Of a DNA stretch of 27,985 nt, positions 7,759 to 16,475 are shown in pieces; within the stretch, counting starts at the first letter, position 1, and each line of letters opens with the position of its first letter. The notes under the pieces are model-generated. The model made no database searches. It was not told where the DNA came from and was given only the letters and a program-made list of their open reading frames with translations. The position numbers and the translations under genes were made by a program. Source of the stretch: Deltaproteobacteria bacterium (GTDB lineage Bacteria > Desulfobacterota > DSM-4660 > Desulfatiglandales > B25-G16). The DNA lies in the NCBI GenBank assembly GCA_020348625.1, contig CP070752.1, positions 1,984,654 to 2,012,638 on the forward strand. Direction: 5' to 3'.

Positions 7759-9546
7759 ATGGGAAGGCATGGGATACTCTCAACAGGAGGCATAGAGAAG
7801 ACAAGGGAATTAATGAACGTCACCCTCGGTAGGGAAAAGGCCGATCTGGCTCTTATCAATGCAACCATACTGAATGTATATACTGGTGAATTGTTAGAGG
7901 ATTATTCGGTGGCCATAAAAGGGGAGTGGATTGCCTATGTAGGAAATGATCCAGAAGATACGATCGGCCCCCGCACACACGTGATTGATGCAACAGGGAA
8001 AACCATTATTCCAGGGCTTATTGACGGCCATGCTCATCTTGTGTGGCTCTTTAGTACAAGCGAGTTTCTTCGTTATGCCATGGTTGGTGGCACAACGACA
8101 ATTATTACTGAGATCATCGAGCTTTTCTACACAGCAGGGTATGAAGGAGTAGTTGATTTTCTGGCGTCTCTCAGCGAGCAACCCATCAAGATCTTTAGTA
8201 CCGTACCCGCAATGGTTTCCATAAGCAAAAGGGCACGAGGTATGCCGAAAGGCGTGCTCAAGAAGCTACTTACCAGAGATGATATTTTGGGGCTGGGCGA
8301 GTCTTATTGGCAGACGGTGATAAAAGAACCAGGGGAATATCTTCCGATTTTCAAGGAAACCCTTGATAGCGGCAAAAGATTAGAGGGGCATGCTGCAGGG
8401 GCAAAGGGTGAGAAACTCATGGCGTATATAGCCTCTGGTATATCCTCCTGCCATGAGCCAATAAATGCTGAAGAGGCTCTTGAGCGATTAAGACTGGGCG
8501 TGCATGTCATGATACGGGAGGGGAGCATACGAAGTGATCTTGATTCCATATCCAGAATAAGGGATTCAAGGGTTGACCTCAGAAGGCTCATTTTGGTTAC
8601 TGATGGTATAGGACCAGAGGATTTGCTGAGGAAGGGATACATGGAATTCGTTGTTCAGAAGGCCATTGATTGCGGTTTCGATCCAATACATGCTATTCAG
8701 ATGGCAACGATCAACGTGGCAGAGCACTTTCGTCTAGACGGTATCATTGGCGGGATTGCGCCGGGGAAATATGCGGATTTAGTCATTGTTCCCGACCTCA
8801 AAACCATTAAGGCCGAATACGTAGTCAGTAAGGGTAAGATTGTTGCCAAGCGAGGGGAGCTTCTGGTTTCTCCAAGAAAACACACCTTTTCCGCCCGAAG
8901 CCTGAACAGCATTCGCCTCTCACGAGAATTTGAGCAGGCCGATTTTTGTATACCCCTGAAAAAAGAGGCCACCCACGTGAATGTCAGGGTCATAGATCAG
9001 GTTACGGATTTGGTGACCAAGGAACTTATACTGTCTGTGCCGGTTATTCAGGGTGAGATCAGATCGGATGTGAGAGAAGACATTTTGAAGGTAGCTGCTA
9101 TCGACCGAAGGCATGCTCCGGGGAAGACTTTTGTGGGACTTTTCAAGGGGTTTGGCTTGAGGGCAGGGGCAATTGCATGTAGCGCTCCCTGGGACATATC
9201 GGATATCATTGTTGTGGGTGAAAATGATGAGGATATGGCAGGGGCTGTGAACCGAATTTATGCCTTCCGGGGAGGAGTTGCTGTTTGTGTCAAAGGGCAC
9301 ATCCTGGCAGAAATCCCCTTGCCAATATTTGGGCTCATGTCTGATATGCCAATGCATACGCTCGCACAGAAGGTGGAAGAGGTAAGAAAAACGCTGAAGG
9401 ATCTGGGCGTTCCCTTTGAAGACCCCTTGTTGACCCTCATGACGCTCACCACGGCAGCCATACCATTTTTGAGAATTTGTGATGAGGGGCTCGTGGATCT
9501 GAAGGAAGGGAAGACTATGGGTTTAATTGTGCCCAAGAAGCCCTGA
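7759..9546 (+). CDS. Adenine-deaminase-family amidohydrolase (divergent paralogue)
   Basis: This 595-residue protein has the two-part layout of adenine deaminase: a metal-dependent amidohydrolase barrel (about 25-370) and the Ade-specific C-terminal domain (about 390-590). The latter includes VVGENDEDMAGAVNRI and LPIFGLMSDMP. Likely metal ligands are all present: His91 and His93 (DGHAHL), Glu181 (GLGES), His211 (EGHAAG), His232 (CHEP) and Asp282 (VTDG). Several substrate-site hallmarks of true adenine deaminase are missing, however. The ESS after HxH is VWL, the DPHE segment is replaced, VTDD is VTDG, and the C-terminal AHDSHN motif reads SAPWDIS (about 475-481). I infer a hydrolase with a related but different substrate. 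AAGGAG lies before ATG 7759. The next gene, an EamA exporter, follows at once. Confidence 0.8.
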   Translation: MGRHGILSTGGIEKTRELMNVTLGREKADLALINATILNVYTGELLEDYSVAIKGEWIAYVGNDPEDTIGPRTHVIDATGKTIIPGLIDGHAHLVWLFSTSEFLRYAMVGGTTTIITEIIELFYTAGYEGVVDFLASLSEQPIKIFSTVPAMVSISKRARGMPKGVLKKLLTRDDILGLGESYWQTVIKEPGEYLPIFKETLDSGKRLEGHAAGAKGEKLMAYIASGISSCHEPINAEEALERLRLGVHVMIREGSIRSDLDSISRIRDSRVDLRRLILVTDGIGPEDLLRKGYMEFVVQKAIDCGFDPIHAIQMATINVAEHFRLDGIIGGIAPGKYADLVIVPDLKTIKAEYVVSKGKIVAKRGELLVSPRKHTFSARSLNSIRLSREFEQADFCIPLKKEATHVNVRVIDQVTDLVTKELILSVPVIQGEIRSDVREDILKVAAIDRRHAPGKTFVGLFKGFGLRAGAIACSAPWDISDIIVVGENDEDMAGAVNRIYAFRGGVAVCVKGHILAEIPLPIFGLMSDMPMHTLAQKVEEVRKTLKDLGVPFEDPLLTLMTLTTAAIPFLRICDEGLVDLKEGKTMGLIVPKKP

Positions 9547-9574
9547 AGACGTCAAGAAGTTGAGGGGGAGGCCC

Positions 9575-10459
9575 TTGATAAAAACCATTGCCGGCGTCTC
9601 GGTTGGAATCGTAGCTATTTCCTTTGCCGCGATTTTCATCAGGCTCTGTGATGACGTACCGTCTCTCATGATTGCTACCTACCGGCTAACGCTCTCCTCA
9701 ATAGTGCTGCTGTTTATCGCAAAGGTCAGGGGGATCCGTTTCAGCTCGTTTACCAGAAGACAGCTCCTGCTGGGTATGCTGGGCGGTTTCTTTCTGTCAC
9801 TGCACTTCTCTTTATGGATAAGCTCCCTCAAGTATACCTCGGTGGCAAGCAGCGTTGTTCTTGTTACTACAAACCCTATTTTTGTCGGGCTTCTTTCCTA
9901 TCTGCTCTTCAAAGAAAGGCAGCCACCTGAACTGATCCTCGGCATTATCTTGTCGTTTTCGGGGAGTATCATTTTGGCAGTCGGCGATAGTGGCCTGCGG
10001 GGCCTGTCGGTCCAGAATCCCGCTCAGCTGTGGGGAGATACACTCGCCCTGCTGGGTGCTATTATGGTGAGCGGCTACCTCATGGTCGGGTCGCACCTTC
10101 GAGAGGATATAGATGTGCTATCATACGTGTCAATCGTTTACAGCTTCTCAGCTGTACTGTTATTGGTCACCTCCCTTTGTCTGGGGATCCCCTTCACCGG
10201 ATACAAGGCAAGCTCGTACTTCTACATGGGGCTGCTTGCCGTTGTACCCCAACTGATCGGCCACACAGCCATTAACTGGGCGCTAAAACATCTGAAGACC
10301 AGCATGGTTGCAATTACCATCCTGGGCGAGCCGATTGGGGCTTCGATTTTGGCCTATATCATTTTCAATGAAACAATAGGGTCCTTTCAAGGCCTCGGGA
10401 TGGGATTGATATTTCTTGCGATTATAGTTGCCTCAAGAAAGGGGATAAAGGCACCGTGA
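9575..10459 (+). CDS. EamA/DMT-superfamily transporter
   Basis: This is an inner-membrane drug/metabolite-transporter-family protein with about ten hydrophobic helices in two EamA repeats. The first spans roughly the first 140 residues and the second begins near a WGDTLALLGAIMVSGY-like helix. The C-terminal repeat ends with the typical GEPIGASILAYIIFNE and GxxLIFLAI pattern. Such proteins export amino acids or metabolites, but the substrate cannot be predicted. The start is uncertain: TTG 9575 is preceded four bases away by GGGGGAGG, while TTG 9560 or TTG 9527 (overlapping the previous gene) would add 5 or 16 residues. It is probably cotranscribed with the deaminase-like gene, so it may handle that enzyme's product or substrate; this is only inference from context. 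Confidence 0.85.
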   Translation: MIKTIAGVSVGIVAISFAAIFIRLCDDVPSLMIATYRLTLSSIVLLFIAKVRGIRFSSFTRRQLLLGMLGGFFLSLHFSLWISSLKYTSVASSVVLVTTNPIFVGLLSYLLFKERQPPELILGIILSFSGSIILAVGDSGLRGLSVQNPAQLWGDTLALLGAIMVSGYLMVGSHLREDIDVLSYVSIVYSFSAVLLLVTSLCLGIPFTGYKASSYFYMGLLAVVPQLIGHTAINWALKHLKTSMVAITILGEPIGASILAYIIFNETIGSFQGLGMGLIFLAIIVASRKGIKAP

Positions 10460-10603
10460 TTTCTCGCAGTCCACAGCTCCCTGCAGACCGGCGAGGCGAT
10501 CAAGTCTCAGGTATTTCATGTGTTCTTCTTGCGTAGATCTACCCACGATCACAGCAAGGGTGCCGGCATTGGGTTGCAGGGTCATTCTCGCCCAATAAAC
10601 TTG

Positions 10604-10631
10604 TTGACATTATTGGAGAATAGTCTGTAAA
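10604..10631 (+). promoter_or_regulatory. Candidate promoter of the amino acid ABC transporter operon
   Basis: A perfect -35 TTGACA (10604-10609) is followed after 16 bases by TGTAAA (10626-10631, four of six consensus bases). The predicted transcript starts near 10638, giving a leader of about 120 nt before the solute-binding protein gene. That leader carries a near-perfect anti-Shine-Dalgarno match at 10668-10677 with no start codon at normal distance. Confidence 0.5.
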
Positions 10632-10758
10632 GTTCAGAAATTGTTGATTAGCGAGGAACGAAAAGGGAAAGGAGGTGGCTGCCAAACGGATTCGTGGAAA
10701 TGGGTTCCGGCAAGGCCCATAGTTCTTTTTTCATTCACCTTAAGGAGAGGAGTCTAAC

Positions 10759-11607
10759 ATGAAAAAGTCATTGATCGTATCTCTAACCGTATTACTTGTT
10801 GGGGCCTTTTGCCTTGGCTCTGCAATGGCATTAACAACCGAAGATATCGCCAAGACATCCACTCTTGAGGAGATCCAAAAGCGAGGTCAGCTGTTGGTGG
10901 GCATGGAAGCAGGATATCAGCCCTTTGAGATGCAGGATGAAAAGGGTAACATCGTTGGCTTCGATGTGGACATGGCCTATGAGATGGGCAAGGCTATTTT
11001 CGGCGAAGGGGGTGAAAAGAAGGTTAAGCTTATCAACACCGCATGGGAGGGGATCATCCCGGCCCTGATGACCCATAAATTCGACATTATCATGTCGGGG
11101 ATGACAGTTCTTCAAAGCCGAAACCTCAAGATCAACTTTTGCGATCCTTGCTACTACATCGGCCAGTGCCTGCTGATTCAGAGAAAGGACAAGGACAAAT
11201 TTAAAACCTACCATGATCTCAACAAGAAAGGCATCATTGTTACCAGCAAACTCGGCGTCACAGGGGCCTTTACCGCCGAGAAGCTGCTGCCGAATGCCAC
11301 CCTGCGACTGTTCAAGATGGAGGGCGAGGGAGCCCTTCAGGTGGCCAATGGCCTCGCAGACGCCTTCATCTATGATGAACCCCAGGTACGCGTTTTTGCG
11401 GCCATGTATAGGGACAAAACCGTGGGGATCTATGAGCCCCTCACTTACGAACCGCTGGCATGGGCCATCAGAAAGGGAGATCCGGACTTTCTGAACTGGC
11501 TCAACAACTTCCTGGCGCAGGTTCGTGGCGATGGCCGGTGGGACCAACTCAAGGAGAAGTGGTTCGTAGAGTACATAATAGAAATGGCCGGAAAACAGAA
11601 ACCGTAA
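10759..11607 (+). CDS. Polar amino acid ABC transporter, periplasmic solute-binding protein
   Basis: This 282-residue family 3 solute-binding protein delivers an amino acid to the adjacent permease. An N-terminal signal peptide (KK, hydrophobic core about 5-20, cleavage probably after SAMA near 24) has no lipobox, so the protein should be soluble in the periplasm. Typical family segments are LLVGMEAGYQPFEM, GFDVDMAYEMGKAI and DIIMSGMTVLQSRNLKINF, plus the hinge-region YDEPQVRVF. GGAGAGGAG precedes the ATG. The permease and ATPase genes follow on the same strand. The particular amino acid is not evident. Confidence 0.92.
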   Translation: MKKSLIVSLTVLLVGAFCLGSAMALTTEDIAKTSTLEEIQKRGQLLVGMEAGYQPFEMQDEKGNIVGFDVDMAYEMGKAIFGEGGEKKVKLINTAWEGIIPALMTHKFDIIMSGMTVLQSRNLKINFCDPCYYIGQCLLIQRKDKDKFKTYHDLNKKGIIVTSKLGVTGAFTAEKLLPNATLRLFKMEGEGALQVANGLADAFIYDEPQVRVFAAMYRDKTVGIYEPLTYEPLAWAIRKGDPDFLNWLNNFLAQVRGDGRWDQLKEKWFVEYIIEMAGKQKP

Positions 11608-11674
11608 CAGTAACAGGAACGGGAAGGGGGTGCGGAATCGCATTCCCCTCTCGTCCGCATGAGGGAGGCTCGGT

Positions 11675-12472
11675 TTGACCTTTAGCAAGAGATCATTGAT
11701 AACCCTGCTCATTCTTGCCATCATCCTGGGAGCTAGCTATTACTTCTTCGCAACGAGGGGAATCACCTATATCTGGCATTGGGAGAAGATCCCTGAGATG
11801 CTTTTCTACCACGGTGCAAAATCCGCTGAGGACGCAGTGCCGAGGCTCAGGATGGGCATCCTGATGATCGGTTTTGTTTTGACATTAAAGATCTCGGTTT
11901 TCTCGATCTTGTTCGCCATCATCATTGGGACGATCGTTGGCATTGCCAGGCTCTCCAATGAGCCGGTGACAAAGGGGCTCTCACTGGCTTACGTGGAGGT
12001 CATCAGAAACACGCCGCTCCTTGTTCAGATCTATATCATCTATTTCTTCGTGGGATCTCTGCTCAGGCTTTCAGCATTTGCGGCTGGGACGGCAGCACTC
12101 TCGATCTTTGCAGGTGCCTACGTGGGTGAAATCGTACGGGCAGGTATCCAATCAATACACAAAGGACAGATGGAGGCGTCTCGCTCCCTTGGCATGGGCT
12201 ATGCCCAGGCCATGCGCTATGTCATACTTCCCCAGGCCTTCAAGCGGATCATACCACCCCTGGCAGGGCAGTTCATCTCGCTCATAAAGGATTCTTCCCT
12301 CGTTTCGGTCATCGCATTGGCAGATCTCATGTTTCAGGGGCAGCAAGCAGTAGCGAGAACCTACCATGCCTTCGAGATATACTTCACTGTCGCGTTTCTA
12401 TACCTAGTGATGACGTTCACCCTTTCTATGGCGACCCAATACATCGAAAGGAGGCTTGCTATCAGTGATTGA
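11675..12472 (+). CDS. Polar amino acid ABC transporter, permease (HisMQ family)
   Basis: This is the membrane subunit of the importer, 265 residues with about five to six helices after an N-terminal anchor helix. The family signature RNTPLLVQ is at 111-118. The EAA loop that contacts the ATPase begins at Glu167 ([10 protein letters not shown]) and runs into [16 protein letters not shown]. The start is TTG 11675, chosen because GAGGGAGG at 11661-11668 is spaced six bases from it. The 3' end overlaps the ATPase start by eight bases, indicating translational coupling. Only one permease gene is present, so it probably acts as a homodimer. Confidence 0.92.
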   Translation: MTFSKRSLITLLILAIILGASYYFFATRGITYIWHWEKIPEMLFYHGAKSAEDAVPRLRMGILMIGFVLTLKISVFSILFAIIIGTIVGIARLSNEPVTKGLSLAYVEVIRNTPLLVQIYIIYFFVGSLLRLSAFAAGTAALSIFAGAYVGEIVRAGIQSIHKGQMEASRSLGMGYAQAMRYVILPQAFKRIIPPLAGQFISLIKDSSLVSVIALADLMFQGQQAVARTYHAFEIYFTVAFLYLVMTFTLSMATQYIERRLAISD

Positions 12473-13202
12473 GGCTCGAAACGTTTATAAGACATTCAAG
12501 ACTCCCGATCGTCGGGAGGTGAAGGCCCTGGTTGATTTTTCCACTCGCATAGAAAAGGGCGAAGTTGTTGTCATCATCGGGCCCAGTGGATCTGGAAAGA
12601 GCACCTTTCTCAGGTGCCTCAATCGCCTTGAGGAGATCGACAGCGGCGAGATCATCATCGACGGTATCGACATTTATGGCAAGAAGGTAAACATCAACGA
12701 GATTCGGGAAGAGATCGGGATGGTCTTCCAGCTTTTCAACCTCTTTCCCTACAAGACAGTGCTCGAAAACGTTACCTTGGCCCAACTGGTTGTTCGAGGA
12801 AGAGACAAGGAGGAGGCGACCAAGGTTGCACGGGGCCTTCTCCGCAAGGTGGGGATTCTGGAGAAGGAGAGTGTTTATCCGTCCCAGCTTTCGGGCGGGC
12901 AGCAGCAGCGAGTAGCCATTGCCCGGGCCCTCGCCATGCACCCGAAAATCATGATGTTCGATGAGGCCACCTCAGCTCTCGATCCGGAGATGATCGGTGA
13001 GGTTTTGGACGTCATGAAAACCCTGGCCCGTGAGGGCATGACCATGGTCGTGGTAACGCACGAAATGGGTTTTGCCCGTGAGGTTTCGGATCGAGTTGTG
13101 TTTATGGACGAGGGCCAGATCGTGGAAGAGGGCACGGCCGAGCACTTTTTCACCAATCCTACTCATGAGAGGACCAAGCTCTTCTTGAGCCAGATACTCT
13201 GA
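12465..13202 (+). CDS. Polar amino acid ABC transporter, ATP-binding protein
   Basis: This is the cytoplasmic ATPase of the importer, 245 residues. It has all motor motifs in order: Walker [10 protein letters not shown] (39-47), Q-loop [10 protein letters not shown] (about 87-96), signature LSGGQQQR (142-149), Walker [12 protein letters not shown] (163-173) and switch His199 (VTHE). I prefer GTG 12465 over TTG 12456, because AAAGGAGG (12447-12454) is ten bases from the former and only one from the latter. The start overlaps the permease stop. After its end, the next gene appears to have its own promoter. Confidence 0.94.
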   Translation: MIEARNVYKTFKTPDRREVKALVDFSTRIEKGEVVVIIGPSGSGKSTFLRCLNRLEEIDSGEIIIDGIDIYGKKVNINEIREEIGMVFQLFNLFPYKTVLENVTLAQLVVRGRDKEEATKVARGLLRKVGILEKESVYPSQLSGGQQQRVAIARALAMHPKIMMFDEATSALDPEMIGEVLDVMKTLAREGMTMVVVTHEMGFAREVSDRVVFMDEGQIVEEGTAEHFFTNPTHERTKLFLSQIL

Positions 13203-13234
13203 TCTTCAGCAGGCACCTTCCTTAAAAGACCCTC

Positions 13235-13263
13235 ACGACATTGTGTGCACTTTCTGATATAAA
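13235..13263 (+). promoter_or_regulatory. Candidate extended -10 promoter for the MA-like peptidase gene
   Basis: ACGACA (13235-13240) and TATAAA (13258-13263) are spaced by 17 bases, with TG at 13255-13256 forming an extended -10. The start would be near 13270. A hairpin CCTCTT-AAT-AAGAGG (13294-13308) falls in the leader, shortly before the ribosome site AGGGGGG. Confidence 0.45.
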
Positions 13264-13328
13264 GAAGGTGTGATAACCGAGAGCAACCACTGCCCTCTTA
13301 ATAAGAGGCGTGTAGGGGGGTAATCAGT

Positions 13329-14267
13329 ATGTTCACGCCTATTATGTTACGAAGGCAACTATTTTGGATTATACTTGCCTTCATTTTTATTTTAACACCG
13401 TGTGTCATCGTTGCCTCTGACGGTCGGACTATCGCCACCTCCCATTTCGTCTTCTATTTTCATGAAAAAGAGCAAGGGCTTGCAGCATCATTGGCTGCAC
13501 AGTCTGAACGAATCAGGGGAGAGATTGTCAAGGATCTGGGCCTGGATTTCAATGAGGTAACCACGGTTTATCTTGCGCATTCACTCAGAGACTATGTGGA
13601 GATTCAACCACGAGGGTGGGTGCCGACGTGGTCGGCAGCAGTGGCTTACCCCAGCTTAAACCTGATAATCATGAAATCCCCTCGGGTCATGAAAGGCAGT
13701 CATGTGGATTTGGAGAAGATCTTCAAGCACGAACTCACCCACATCGCCGTGGGAAGTGTCTTTCGCAGCAGGGAGGAGGTTCCGCGATGGTTGGATGAGG
13801 GCTTGGCAATGTATGAGTCCAGGGAGTGGAGCTTCTCCCGGGTTTCTACCATGACCAAGGCAGTCCTCACCGACTCGCTGATTCCCCTTTCCGAGATAAC
13901 CAGCAGTTTCCCTCGGGGGTCAGCAAGGGCAGAGCTGGCCTATGCCCAGAGTTTCTACCTTGTTTCTTTTCTGGTGAACAAGTTCGGAAGAGAGGATTTC
14001 CATCGATTTATCAGGGAATACACAAGGGGTGGGGATTTGAAGGAGATCCTGCTGAAGGTGTACGGCATCGGGTGGGATAATTTTGAGGAGGAGTGGAAGG
14101 GATACCTGCGGTTGCGGTTCAGTTGGATCCCTATCCTTACCAGCACCACGACCCTGTGGTTTTTGATTACCCTTGTTTTTATCCTCGGGTACGCGAGAAA
14201 GAAGAGGGCGCAAAGGATGCTCTATGAAAAGTGGGAGCAGGAGAATGATGACCCATTGGCACGGTGA
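13329..14267 (+). CDS. Secreted, membrane-anchored HExxH metallopeptidase-like protein (peptidase MA family)
   Basis: This is a 312-residue gluzincin-like protein. Residues 8-30 form a signal sequence or N-terminal membrane helix. The zinc motif HELTH is at 134-138, and WLDEGLAMY (154-162) supplies Glu157 as the likely third metal ligand. This arrangement is typical of peptidase MA-like domains. A single hydrophobic helix near 275-295, followed by ARKKRAQ, would leave the catalytic domain outside the cytoplasm with a short basic tail inside. The substrate is unknown. It has its own promoter candidate and is convergent with recG. The fold assignment is by motif only; proteolytic activity has not been shown for most members. 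Confidence 0.75.
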   Translation: MFTPIMLRRQLFWIILAFIFILTPCVIVASDGRTIATSHFVFYFHEKEQGLAASLAAQSERIRGEIVKDLGLDFNEVTTVYLAHSLRDYVEIQPRGWVPTWSAAVAYPSLNLIIMKSPRVMKGSHVDLEKIFKHELTHIAVGSVFRSREEVPRWLDEGLAMYESREWSFSRVSTMTKAVLTDSLIPLSEITSSFPRGSARAELAYAQSFYLVSFLVNKFGREDFHRFIREYTRGGDLKEILLKVYGIGWDNFEEEWKGYLRLRFSWIPILTSTTTLWFLITLVFILGYARKKRAQRMLYEKWEQENDDPLAR

Positions 14268-14347
14268 GGATCTGGTGCCACCCACAACGTGCTTTATTCT
14301 TTGGTGCAGCGTAAAACTTCAGGAGTTCTGTGAGGGAAGCACGTGAA

Positions 14348-16462
14348 TCATAACACGTCCACGAATTCATCTTCTGCCTGTTCACCGGGGTTGAACAGAC
14401 GTCTGAAAATACGAAAGGTATTACGGGCAAGCTCGGGCTGCGTTTCAACGAGTTCGAAGGCCTGTTGTCGCGCTTGCGATAATATGGAGGCATCCCTCAT
14501 GAGGTTACCCGCTCTGAACTGGTAAAACCCCGACTGTTTTACGCCCAGGAACTCTCCCGGACCCCGTAAGGCGAGGTCTTCCTCGGCGATCTTGAATCCA
14601 TCGGTGGTCTTCTCAATTACTCGCAGCCTTGTTCCGGCTAGACCGGTTTTGGTTACCGAAGTCACGAGCAGGCACTGTGAGGGGTAGCTGCTCCTGCCAA
14701 CCCTGCCTCTCAGCTGATGTATTTGCGCCAATCCGAACCTCTCGGCGTTCTCGATAATCATAAGGGTTGCATTCGGGACATCAATGCCCACCTCGATAAC
14801 AGTGGTGGACACCAGGATATCCGTGACGCCATCCTTGAATTCCTGCATTATTGCCGCTCGTTGCTCCAGGGGCATTCTTCCGTGGATTAGGGCTATACGG
14901 AATTCGGGAAGCGCATACTGCACCTGCTCCGCCATCTGGGTGGCCGCATTGAGGTCCATCTTTTCTGACTCCTCGATGAGCGGGTAGACCATATAGGCCT
15001 GTCTTCCCTTGTTGATCTCTGCCTTGAGGATTTCATAGATTCTATTGCGATCCCCCTCACGAACCAGTCGGGTCTGAATTGGTTGTCTCCCGGGGGGGAG
15101 CTCATCGATAACCGATATGTCGAGATCACCGTACAGGGTGAGTCCTAATGTCCTCGGGATCGGGGTAGCGGTCAAGGTGAGGAGATCCGGACTGAGACCC
15201 TTTTGCCTGAGAAGGGCGCGCTGAGCAACGCCGAATCTGTGCTGTTCATCGATGATCACGAGGCCGAGCCTCCTGAACTCTACGCTCTCTTGTATGAGCG
15301 CATGGGTGCCGATAAGTATCTCAAGCTTCCCTTTTTCAACATCATGCCTCACCTCATCCCCGCGGGTCCCCATTCCACTGGTGAGCAGCGCTGAACTCAG
15401 ATTCATGTTTTGTACGAGACCCAGGGTGCTGAAGTAGTGCTGCTCTGCCAGGATCTGGGTAGGTGCCATGAACGCAACCTGATAACCGTTTTTCACTGCT
15501 ACCCAAGCGGCGATGAGCGCGACTACGGTCTTGCCGCAGCCCACATCACCCTGGAGCAAGCGGTTCATTGGGACCGGCCGATTCATGTCGGCGAGAACCT
15601 GGTCAAGAACCATCATCTGAGATGTGGTGAGTCGATAGGGAAGAAGGCGGTAAACCTCATTTACATCCTTTTTTCCAAAGGCTATCCCTGGCTCCCGGCA
15701 TGCCTTACTTCTCTTGAGTGCCACGGCAAGCTGGAGGGTGAAAAACTCATCGAATATGAGTCTTCGTTGGGCCGGTGCCTTTCGGGCAAGAAGCTCTCGA
15801 GGCGTTGATTCGGTGGGGAAGTGAGCCTCCCTGAATGCCAGGTCCAATCTGGAAAGACCGCTTGAATCCCTTATCCGTTGGGGGAGAGGATCTTCCAGAT
15901 CCTCGGTAAACCGGATTACAGCGTCAGCCACAATCCTCCGCATCCTCCGCGACGAAATGCCCTCGATTTCAGGATAGACAGGTACGAGCCGGCCTAAATC
16001 CTGATAATCCCCCTTTTCCATGATCTCAGGGTGATAGGTAACCAGAAGGTTGGAGAAGGTACGGAACTGGCCGTAGATGATAATCTCCTCACCCCTCCTG
16101 AACCTGAATAGGTATCGGGGTGTCCCCATCCATCTGGCGGATACTATGCCCGTCCCGTCACGTATGACCATTTCAAGGACCGTACGGTATGCAAACCTGT
16201 GTCGCCTGACCCCAGTTATCCTGCCCCTGATGAGAGCGCTCTGGCCAGTTTTGATATCGCGAATGGATATGAATTTTCTCCTGTCCTGGTAGGAGCGAGG
16301 GAGGAGATAAAGGAGGTCGTAGATCGTGTGTATACCCCGTTTTCGGAGTTCTCTGGCAAAAACCTCCCCCACCCCCTTGATGGAATTTACGGAGTTCAAG
16401 AGCTTATCAGTGGAGGTCTGGTTATCCGAACCGGCCGTTGGGGAATGGTTTTTCCGTGGCAT
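14348..16462 (-). CDS. recG: ATP-dependent DNA helicase RecG
   Basis: RecG is a superfamily 2 double-stranded DNA translocase that remodels stalled replication forks and branch-migrates Holliday junctions. The protein has 704 residues, close to the usual 690. After a hydrophilic 20-residue N-terminus come a helix-hairpin-helix-like segment (SIKGVGEVFARELRKRGI, about 27-44) and the wedge OB domain (about 70-150, LLPRSYQDRR before it). The helicase core has Walker A GDVGCGKT (305-312), DEQH (405-408) and TATPIPRT (430-437). The C-terminal lobe shows VSTTVIEVGIDVPNA, HQLRGRVGRS and a TRG-like tail. It starts 13 bases after the mnmG stop, so the two are one operon. Confidence 0.97.
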   Translation of the reverse strand: MPRKNHSPTAGSDNQTSTDKLLNSVNSIKGVGEVFARELRKRGIHTIYDLLYLLPRSYQDRRKFISIRDIKTGQSALIRGRITGVRRHRFAYRTVLEMVIRDGTGIVSARWMGTPRYLFRFRRGEEIIIYGQFRTFSNLLVTYHPEIMEKGDYQDLGRLVPVYPEIEGISSRRMRRIVADAVIRFTEDLEDPLPQRIRDSSGLSRLDLAFREAHFPTESTPRELLARKAPAQRRLIFDEFFTLQLAVALKRSKACREPGIAFGKKDVNEVYRLLPYRLTTSQMMVLDQVLADMNRPVPMNRLLQGDVGCGKTVVALIAAWVAVKNGYQVAFMAPTQILAEQHYFSTLGLVQNMNLSSALLTSGMGTRGDEVRHDVEKGKLEILIGTHALIQESVEFRRLGLVIIDEQHRFGVAQRALLRQKGLSPDLLTLTATPIPRTLGLTLYGDLDISVIDELPPGRQPIQTRLVREGDRNRIYEILKAEINKGRQAYMVYPLIEESEKMDLNAATQMAEQVQYALPEFRIALIHGRMPLEQRAAIMQEFKDGVTDILVSTTVIEVGIDVPNATLMIIENAERFGLAQIHQLRGRVGRSSYPSQCLLVTSVTKTGLAGTRLRVIEKTTDGFKIAEEDLALRGPGEFLGVKQSGFYQFRAGNLMRDASILSQARQQAFELVETQPELARNTFRIFRRLFNPGEQAEDEFVDVL

Positions 16463-16475
16463 CTGGCGCGCCCCC

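Noticed and set aside
10831..11724. Minus-strand frame of 297 codons
   Set aside because: It lies entirely opposite the solute-binding protein and permease start and shows no domain pattern; a shadow frame.
14287..14344. ACGTGCTT/AAGCACGT inverted repeat between the peptidase gene and recG as a terminator
   Set aside because: The loop is about 42 bases and there is no T-run on either side; too weak to call.
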